From Limnochordia bacterium (GTDB lineage Bacteria; Bacillota; Limnochordia; DUMW01), in NCBI GenBank assembly GCA_023230925.1, contig JALNWK010000009.1:1-64000 (forward strand): a stretch of 64,000 nucleotides of DNA, read 5' to 3'. The position numbers and the translations under genes are program-made. Positions 58,976-64,000 of the stretch are shown here, piece by piece; positions within the stretch are counted from its first letter, which is position 1; each line of letters opens with the position of its first letter. The notes below the pieces were generated by a model. The model saw only the letters and a program-made list of their open reading frames with translations. It had not been told where the DNA came from and searched no databases.

Positions 58976-59383
58976 ATGTATACAGATAAGGTCATGGATC
59001 ATTTTACAAATCCGCGAAATGTTGGAGAGATACCCGATGCCGATGGGGTGGGGCAAGTAGGAAATCCAGTATGCGGAGACATCATGCGGATGTATATAAA
59101 AGTAGAAAACGGCGTCATTGTAGATGCTAAGTTTAAGACCTTTGGTTGTGGAGCTGCGATTGCCACCAGTAGTGTAGCTACGGAGATGGTCAAAGGCATG
59201 ACCATTGAGCAGGCACGGAATCTCTCCAGTGAGGATGTAGCCAAGGCCTTAGATGGACTGCCCCGGAAGAAAATGCATTGCTCCAACCTTGCTTCCGATG
59301 CCTTGCAAAGGGCGCTGGATGATTATCTTGGCCAGGATAGTGGCCCTGGGAATGCGAAGTGTTGTCAAGGATGTCCAAAGTAA
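58976..59383 (+). CDS. iscU: Fe-S cluster assembly scaffold IscU/NifU-like
   Basis: 135 aa with scaffold cysteines C33 (NPVCGD, with D35), C58 (KTFGCGAAIATSS) and C102 (KMHCSNLA), all intact. The usual HSCA-binding LPPVK motif is replaced by LPRKKMHC, as in NifU-type scaffolds of Clostridia. The extra C-terminal KCCQGCPK adds three Cys of unknown role. Overlaps mnmA by a few bases. Confidence 0.95.
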   Translation: MYTDKVMDHFTNPRNVGEIPDADGVGQVGNPVCGDIMRMYIKVENGVIVDAKFKTFGCGAAIATSSVATEMVKGMTIEQARNLSSEDVAKALDGLPRKKMHCSNLASDALQRALDDYLGQDSGPGNAKCCQGCPK

Positions 59384-60420
59384 AGGTTGCGGTGGCCTTG
59401 AGCGGTGGAGTAGATTCCTCCACCGTCTCGGCCCTTTTGCTAGATCAAGGATACGACGTCTTTGGTGTGACGATGGAAGTGGGCCCGGATCCAGAGGATC
59501 ATGCTGTCACGGTGGGGGCACGGGCAACTGCGGAGTTGCTTGGGATCCCCTTTTACTCCTTTGACTTTCGAGAGTTATTCTCCCGCAGCATTATTGCTCC
59601 CTTTGTGGAGACTTACCAGAAGGGGCAAACCCCTAATCCCTGTGTTGTATGCAACCCACTTATCAAGTTTGGGGCTCTTTTGGAGGCTGCCTTGAAGCTA
59701 GGAGCAGACTACCTGGCTACGGGGCACTATGCCCGGGTGGAACAGGTAAAGGAGCGATACCTACTCAAACGAGGTGCTGATCTGCAAAACGATCAGAGCT
59801 ATGTGCTCTACGGCCTGAGCCAGGCCCAATTGGCTCACATACTATTTCCCCTTGGTGCATACTCGAAAGAAAAGACCCGGGAACTAGCCCAAGGATACAA
59901 TCTGCCCAATGCAGAGAAGTCGGACAGTCAAGAGATCTGCTTTATTCCCCGGGGAAATTACCGTGATTTTCTCTGTGCAAACCTCTCCCAGCCCCTCCAA
60001 CCAGGTGCCATTGTGGACGTAGATGGCCGTGTTTTAGGCGAACATAGGGGAATTGCCTTGTACACCATCGGGCAAAGAAAGGGCCTTGGTATTGCGGCGG
60101 GCATTCCCTTGTATGTAGTAGATCTTGATCCTGAGCGAAATGAAGTAGTTGTGGGGCCTAAGGAGGCTGTGTGTGGACATAGTTTCTTGGCCGATGGGAT
60201 TAACCTGATTAGTATTCCTAACCTGCAGGAACCTATGGAAGTGGAGGCAAAGATCCGTTACAATGCAGGCTGTGCCAAGGCAACAATTGAGCCAGTAGAA
60301 CGGGGTGTGATTCGTACCGTTTTTGCCCAGCCCCAGTTTGCGATTACCCCGGGACAAGCCGTGGTTTGGTACCAGGGGGATGTAGTTGTGGGTGGGGGGC
60401 GGATCTTTAAAAGAGACTGA
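59371..60420 (+). CDS. mnmA: tRNA-specific 2-thiouridylase MnmA
   Basis: Makes 2-thiouridine at the wobble position of Lys, Glu and Gln tRNAs. About 349 aa: ATP-pyrophosphatase P-loop ALSGGVDSSTVS, the first catalytic Cys in NPCVVCNPLIKFG, ATGHYARV, the second Cys in SQEICFIPRGNY, and the C-terminal beta-barrel (YTIGQRKGLGI). The frame opens at 59359 (GTG); ATG 59371 is near the family start. Cysteine from IscS upstream supplies the sulfur. The iscS-iscU-mnmA order is common in Bacillota. Confidence 0.95.
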   Translation: MSKVKVAVALSGGVDSSTVSALLLDQGYDVFGVTMEVGPDPEDHAVTVGARATAELLGIPFYSFDFRELFSRSIIAPFVETYQKGQTPNPCVVCNPLIKFGALLEAALKLGADYLATGHYARVEQVKERYLLKRGADLQNDQSYVLYGLSQAQLAHILFPLGAYSKEKTRELAQGYNLPNAEKSDSQEICFIPRGNYRDFLCANLSQPLQPGAIVDVDGRVLGEHRGIALYTIGQRKGLGIAAGIPLYVVDLDPERNEVVVGPKEAVCGHSFLADGINLISIPNLQEPMEVEAKIRYNAGCAKATIEPVERGVIRTVFAQPQFAITPGQAVVWYQGDVVVGGGRIFKRD

Positions 60421-60472
60421 TTGAAAACCCAACGGGTGGGCATAATAGGTTCGAATTGCTCTTCCGAAGGGA

Positions 60473-60706
60473 GTGAAATCAGCAGTGTTTAGTGGGAAAT
60501 TTTGGCGGGGCATGTTAACCGGTGCCCTAGTTGGTATGACCCTTGGGGCGATGATTAGTAGAAGGATGGATCAAGGCTCATCTACGATGGAAACCGTAAC
60601 CCGTACGGCAAAGCGGACCATGGCGGCAACAAAGCCACAGGTAAACAGAGTGATGCGTATGGGCAAGAGCGCTGTTAGTAAGACTGTGGGTGCCCTTAAG
60701 GGTTGA
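60473..60706 (+). CDS. Small YtxH-like membrane protein
   Basis: 77 aa: one TM helix (about 12-29, FWRGMLTGALVGMTLGAMIS), then a basic Thr/Lys/Met-rich helical tail (TRTAKRTMAATKPQVNRVMR). The pattern is that of YtxH-type general stress proteins. GTG start at 60473 after GAAGGGA, or GTG 60485 after GGGAGTG. It sits between mnmA and an AI-2E family transporter, as in many Clostridia. Confidence 0.72.
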   Translation: MKSAVFSGKFWRGMLTGALVGMTLGAMISRRMDQGSSTMETVTRTAKRTMAATKPQVNRVMRMGKSAVSKTVGALKG

Positions 60707-60740
60707 AAGGGTATTCGTTAAGCGTGTTGGTTTTGTGTAG

Positions 60741-61787
60741 ATGGGGGAGGTTAAAGGTTTGAATCATAGGGCACACCGGGTAGTATGCGCATTGGCCCTG
60801 CTTGCCTTAGTCATATTTCTGATTCGGGTGCGGATGATCTTGCCCCCCTTTGTCTTTGCAGGGTTCATTGCTTATGTGGCCAATCCCCCGGTGTGCCTTC
60901 TGGAAGCAAGACAGGTTCCCCGTACGACAGCTATTCTGGTTACCTACTGTACAATCGTTGTGATTGTCGTTTTGTTTGTGGTTCTCTTACTCCCGGTAAT
61001 CACCCGGGAGTTTAATGAAGCCTTGGAAGGACTGCCTACCCAAGTGGATGGTTTGTCCGCTTCCTTTCACAAAGCTGTTTCGGGATTTAGGAGGATCAAA
61101 GTCCCTCTCTTTTTAGATAACATCATTATCCAAGCCTTGGATCGACTCCAGGAACTGTCCGATCAACTGGTTCGTCGGGCTACTGAGACCCTGTTTGGGT
61201 TATTATCCGGAGCCGCCGCCTTGGTTATTTCCCCGATTCTGGCCTACTATCTTCTGCGGGATTGGTCCAGTTTTGCTGACAGATTTCAAGCAATTCTTCC
61301 CCTCGACAACAAGGACCAGATTCTTTCCATGCTATCTGAGATCAACCAGGTTCTCGCAGGGTTTATTCGCGGGCAGCTTTTGGTGTCTTTGCTGGTGGGG
61401 CTGTTGATTACCATCGGGCTGCTATTGACCGGGGTGAAGTTTGCGGTGTTAATCGGTCTTCTGGCCGGTGTGTTTAACCTCATTCCCTACTTTGGCCCAG
61501 TGATGGGCGCGATCCCGGCCTTGGTCTTTGCCCTGGCCGAATCACCGGTTAAGGCCCTATGGGTGATTGTGATCTTTGCTATGGCAAATCAAGTGGAGTC
61601 TAGCCTCCTGGCCCCCCGTATTCTCAGTGAACGTGTGGGATTACATCCTCTTACGGTCATCTTCGCTGTCTTGGCCGGTGCCAGTCTCCTTGGGATTTTG
61701 GGGATGCTTTTAGCAGTGCCCGTTGCGGCAATCTTAAAGATCCTTGGCTCCTATCTATGGCGCTACGCTTGCTTTTGGGAAGGCTAG
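60741..61787 (+). CDS. AI-2E family transporter (PerM/YtvI-like)
   Basis: 348-aa polytopic membrane protein with about 8 TM helices: two after a short N-terminus, a soluble loop (about 95-150), then TM clusters with the conserved GVFNLIPYFGPVMGAIPALVFAL near residue 245 and VESSLLAPRILSERVGLHPL. Members export small molecules or ions; the AI-2 role is proven for few. It commonly precedes alaS. The start ATG has no clear SD of its own. Confidence 0.9.
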   Translation: MGEVKGLNHRAHRVVCALALLALVIFLIRVRMILPPFVFAGFIAYVANPPVCLLEARQVPRTTAILVTYCTIVVIVVLFVVLLLPVITREFNEALEGLPTQVDGLSASFHKAVSGFRRIKVPLFLDNIIIQALDRLQELSDQLVRRATETLFGLLSGAAALVISPILAYYLLRDWSSFADRFQAILPLDNKDQILSMLSEINQVLAGFIRGQLLVSLLVGLLITIGLLLTGVKFAVLIGLLAGVFNLIPYFGPVMGAIPALVFALAESPVKALWVIVIFAMANQVESSLLAPRILSERVGLHPLTVIFAVLAGASLLGILGMLLAVPVAAILKILGSYLWRYACFWEG

Positions 61788-61792
61788 TGCTT

Positions 61793-61821
61793 GTTGTCAT
61801 TTGAAATATTATCTGGTATGA
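61793..61821 (+). promoter_or_regulatory. Predicted SigA promoter of alaS
   Basis: TTGTCA (61793-61798), 17-bp spacer, TATGAT (61816-61821), about 60 bases ahead of alaS. The leader is too short to hold a T-box. Confidence 0.75.
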
Positions 61822-61881
61822 TCGGGGTACGGTTAAAATGCTTACAAAGTGCGTCACAGGTGGGTTTTAGGAGGAAGACTA

Positions 61882-64000
61882 ATGGAAAGCTGGACTGGTA
61901 ATGAACTGCGGGAGCGGTTCTTAAGTTATTTTGAGAGTAAAGGGCACAAACGCTTACCGAGTGCCTCTTTGGTACCCCATAATGATCCAACACTGTTACT
62001 TACTGGTGCGGGTATGGTGCCCTTCAAACCATTTTTTCTGGGTTTGGAGACGCCCCAGTATCGCCGGGTGACTACCTGTCAACGGTGCTTGCGGACTGCC
62101 GACATAGATAATGTTGGCGTTACTGCACGACATGGTACCTTCTTTGAGATGTTGGGGAACTTCTCCTTTGGGGATTACTTCAAAAAGGAAGCGATCGAGT
62201 TTGCCTGGGAGTTTGTGACTAAACACTTGAAGTTTCCTGTTGAACGTTTATGGATCACGATTTATGAGGATGATGATGAGGCCTTTGACCTATGGCATAA
62301 GTGTATTGGTATCCCTAAGGATCGGATTGTTCGTCTGGGTCGAAAGGACAATTTCTGGGAGATCGGTGTTGGTCCCTGTGGTCCCTGCTCTGAGCTGCAT
62401 TACGATCGGGGTGATGCCTATGCTTGTAGCAGCGACTGCAAACCCGGTTGCGATTGTGAACGCTTCTTAGAGTTTTGGAATTTGGTTTTTATTCAGTACC
62501 ATCAAGATGAAGCGGGGAACCTGACCCGTCTCGATCAGACTGGTATTGATACAGGGATGGGCCTCGATCGGGTGGCGACGATTCTGCAGGGAGTCGAGAA
62601 CATCTTTGAAATTGACCTAATGCGTGCCCTCATCGACGAGGTAGCCCAGCTTGCTGGTTGTAAGTACAAAGAGGACCCGAAGAAAGACGTCTCATTAAGG
62701 GTGATTACTGATCACATGCGGGGTGCTGTATTTCTAGCCCATGATGGAGTAGTACCAAGTAATGAGGGGCGGGGCTATGTCTTTCGCCGCCTATTGCGGC
62801 GGGCAGTGCGCCATGGACGATTACTAGGTATTGTGGAGCCTTTCACCGCCCAATTGGCCGAGAAGGTCGTCCAGTTAATGGGTGTGGGTTATCCCGAGAT
62901 TTGCGGAAGTCTAGAGTATATTCAGGAGGTTCTAGAGCAGGAAGAAGATCGTTTTTCGGCAGCTTTAGTCCAGGGGGGTAATCTCCTCGATGAGATTGTG
63001 CAAAAGACAAAGGCGCAGAATCAAAAGATGATTGTCGGTGCCGATGCTTTTCGCCTCTACGATACCTATGGTTTCCCGGTGGAGCTAACCGCGGAGATTG
63101 CCAAGGAATCAGGTTTGGAACTGGATTTTACCGGTTTTAGGGAGGAAATGGAGCAGCAACGGCAAAGGGCCCGGGCCGCCCAACATAAGAGTAAGGGTTA
63201 CCTAGGGGATACAGAGGAGTCCTATGATAATCTCAAGGATGTACAGTGTTGTTTTAAGGGTTATGAATCATGGCAAAGGGAAGCAAAGATTGTCGCCTTA
63301 TTGAAGGAAGGCGGGATGGTCGATCGAGTCTCCAGTTCCGATAAATCAGTTGAAATAGTATTGGACCAGACACCCTTCTATGCTGAAAGTGGCGGGCAGG
63401 TTGCAGATATTGGTACTGTTACCTCTTCCCAAGGTCAAGCACAGGTGATAGATGTTACTCGCCCTAAGGAAGGGCTAATCGTGCATCGGGTGGAGATCCT
63501 TCAAGGTGAGTTTTCCGTAGGCGATGTTGTTTGTGCAGCTATTGATGACACCAGGCGTCTTGCCACCGCTAGAAACCATACAGCCACTCACCTTCTGCAT
63601 CAAGCCCTAAAAGATGTACTAGGCGATCATGTGGCCCAATCAGGATCCCAGGTTACGCCCGAGGGACTACGTTTTGACTTTACTCACTTGAAGGGCCTAT
63701 CTAAGGATGAGCTCAACCGGGTGGAACGACAGGTAAATGAGCATATTCTAGCTAATCTCCCGGTGGTTACCGATGAGATGGAGATCGGCCAAGCCCTGGA
63801 GCAAGGAGCCGTGCACTTATTTGATGAGAAGTACGGTGAGAGGGTCCGGGTGGTCCAGGTTGGAGATTACAGCAAGGAGCTATGCGGTGGTACCCACGTA
63901 CAGCAGACCGGGCAGATCGGACTGTGCAAGATAGTGAGCGAAGGGGCCATTTCCGCTGGTATTCGTCGGATTGAAGCGGTAACTGGACTTGAGGCCCTGG
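61882..64000 (+). CDS. alaS: Alanyl-tRNA synthetase, 3' end cut by the window
   Basis: Class II synthetase; about 706 codons are present, of about 880 expected, and the frame is still open at 64000. It starts ATG at 61882 after TTTAGGAGGAAG, with WTGNELRERFLSYFESKGH, then TGAGMVPFKPFF, NLVFIQYHQDE and GIDTGMGLDRV. The catalytic and tRNA-recognition domains are complete. The editing domain is present with RNHTATHLLHQ and the second zinc ligands in ELCGGTHV. The C-Ala domain lies outside the window. No lesion is seen. Confidence 0.97.
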   Translation, partial: MESWTGNELRERFLSYFESKGHKRLPSASLVPHNDPTLLLTGAGMVPFKPFFLGLETPQYRRVTTCQRCLRTADIDNVGVTARHGTFFEMLGNFSFGDYFKKEAIEFAWEFVTKHLKFPVERLWITIYEDDDEAFDLWHKCIGIPKDRIVRLGRKDNFWEIGVGPCGPCSELHYDRGDAYACSSDCKPGCDCERFLEFWNLVFIQYHQDEAGNLTRLDQTGIDTGMGLDRVATILQGVENIFEIDLMRALIDEVAQLAGCKYKEDPKKDVSLRVITDHMRGAVFLAHDGVVPSNEGRGYVFRRLLRRAVRHGRLLGIVEPFTAQLAEKVVQLMGVGYPEICGSLEYIQEVLEQEEDRFSAALVQGGNLLDEIVQKTKAQNQKMIVGADAFRLYDTYGFPVELTAEIAKESGLELDFTGFREEMEQQRQRARAAQHKSKGYLGDTEESYDNLKDVQCCFKGYESWQREAKIVALLKEGGMVDRVSSSDKSVEIVLDQTPFYAESGGQVADIGTVTSSQGQAQVIDVTRPKEGLIVHRVEILQGEFSVGDVVCAAIDDTRRLATARNHTATHLLHQALKDVLGDHVAQSGSQVTPEGLRFDFTHLKGLSKDELNRVERQVNEHILANLPVVTDEMEIGQALEQGAVHLFDEKYGERVRVVQVGDYSKELCGGTHVQQTGQIGLCKIVSEGAISAGIRRIEAVTGLEAL

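Noticed and set aside
61788..61881. T-box riboswitch before alaS
   Set aside because: The gap is under 100 bases, filled by a promoter and ribosome binding site; no T-box sequence.
1..64000. CRISPR arrays, tRNA or rRNA genes, prophage
   Set aside because: No regularly spaced repeats, no cloverleaf or rRNA core sequence, and no phage structural genes were recognised by eye.

Overview
The window is a mid-GC chromosomal segment of a Gram-positive, probably endospore-forming bacterium of the Bacillota (Clostridia- or Limnochordia-like). The evidence is gene order more than any one gene. lepA-hemW-hrcA-grpE-dnaK-dnaJ-prmA-rsmE-mtaB-hinT-rpsU, then yqfC-yqfD-phoH-yqfF(pgpH)-ybeY-dgkA-cdd-era, queA-tgt-yajC-secD-secF, recJ-apt-relA-dtd, hisS-aspS-(6S RNA)-rarA, Rrf2-iscS-iscU-mnmA and alaS are all classic Bacillota neighbourhoods. 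The sporulation genes yqfC/yqfD, the HrcA/CIRCE heat-shock control and frequent TTG/GTG starts with strong GGAGG sites fit the same group. No rRNA, tRNA or CRISPR array was recognised.

Layout. 0-8.5 kb is the accessory and eroding part. It holds murJ, a decayed IS1634-like insertion sequence, the 3' part of an M60-like (enhancin-type) peptidase gene next to it, a solitary CDP-alcohol phosphatidyltransferase, a decayed solute-binding-protein gene and long stretches with no gene. 8.5-20 kb is translation and proteostasis (lepA to rpsU), with a perfect CIRCE operator before hrcA. 20-34 kb carries an NfeD/FloA membrane-microdomain operon and then the yqfC-to-era sporulation/ribosome-maturation cluster. 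That cluster is interrupted by a non-canonical insert: a secreted MBL-fold/HhH protein, two DUF3006-type proteins encoded tail-to-tail, an Fe-dependent alcohol dehydrogenase and tandem GNAT acetyltransferases. 34-48 kb is queuosine synthesis, the Sec auxiliary complex, a phasin-like/UbiB-kinase pair, recJ, apt, relA, dtd and a glyoxalase-II-like hydrolase. 48-55 kb is a membrane-anchored PpiC foldase with TPRs, hisS, aspS, a well-supported 6S RNA gene and rarA. 55-57 kb, on the minus strand, is a PadR regulator with a permease-prefix/multi-TM protein behind a consensus promoter that carries a 15-bp tandem repeat. 57-64 kb is an Rrf2-regulated Fe-S/thiolation operon (iscS-iscU-mnmA), two membrane proteins and the 5' three quarters or so of alaS, cut by the window edge.

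Most of the window is housekeeping DNA. The points most worth a second look are the secreted MBL-HhH/DUF3006 module (28.9-30.5 kb), the PadR promoter architecture (56.9 kb), the 6S RNA (53.0-53.2 kb), the DgkA-PAP2 fusion, the NfeD-FloA-small protein operon and the IS/peptidase wreck at 2-5.5 kb. I did not find an unmistakably new defence or biosynthetic system. The MBL-HhH/DUF3006 module is the best candidate for undescribed biology. All functional calls rest on reading motifs and gene order by eye, without database searches.
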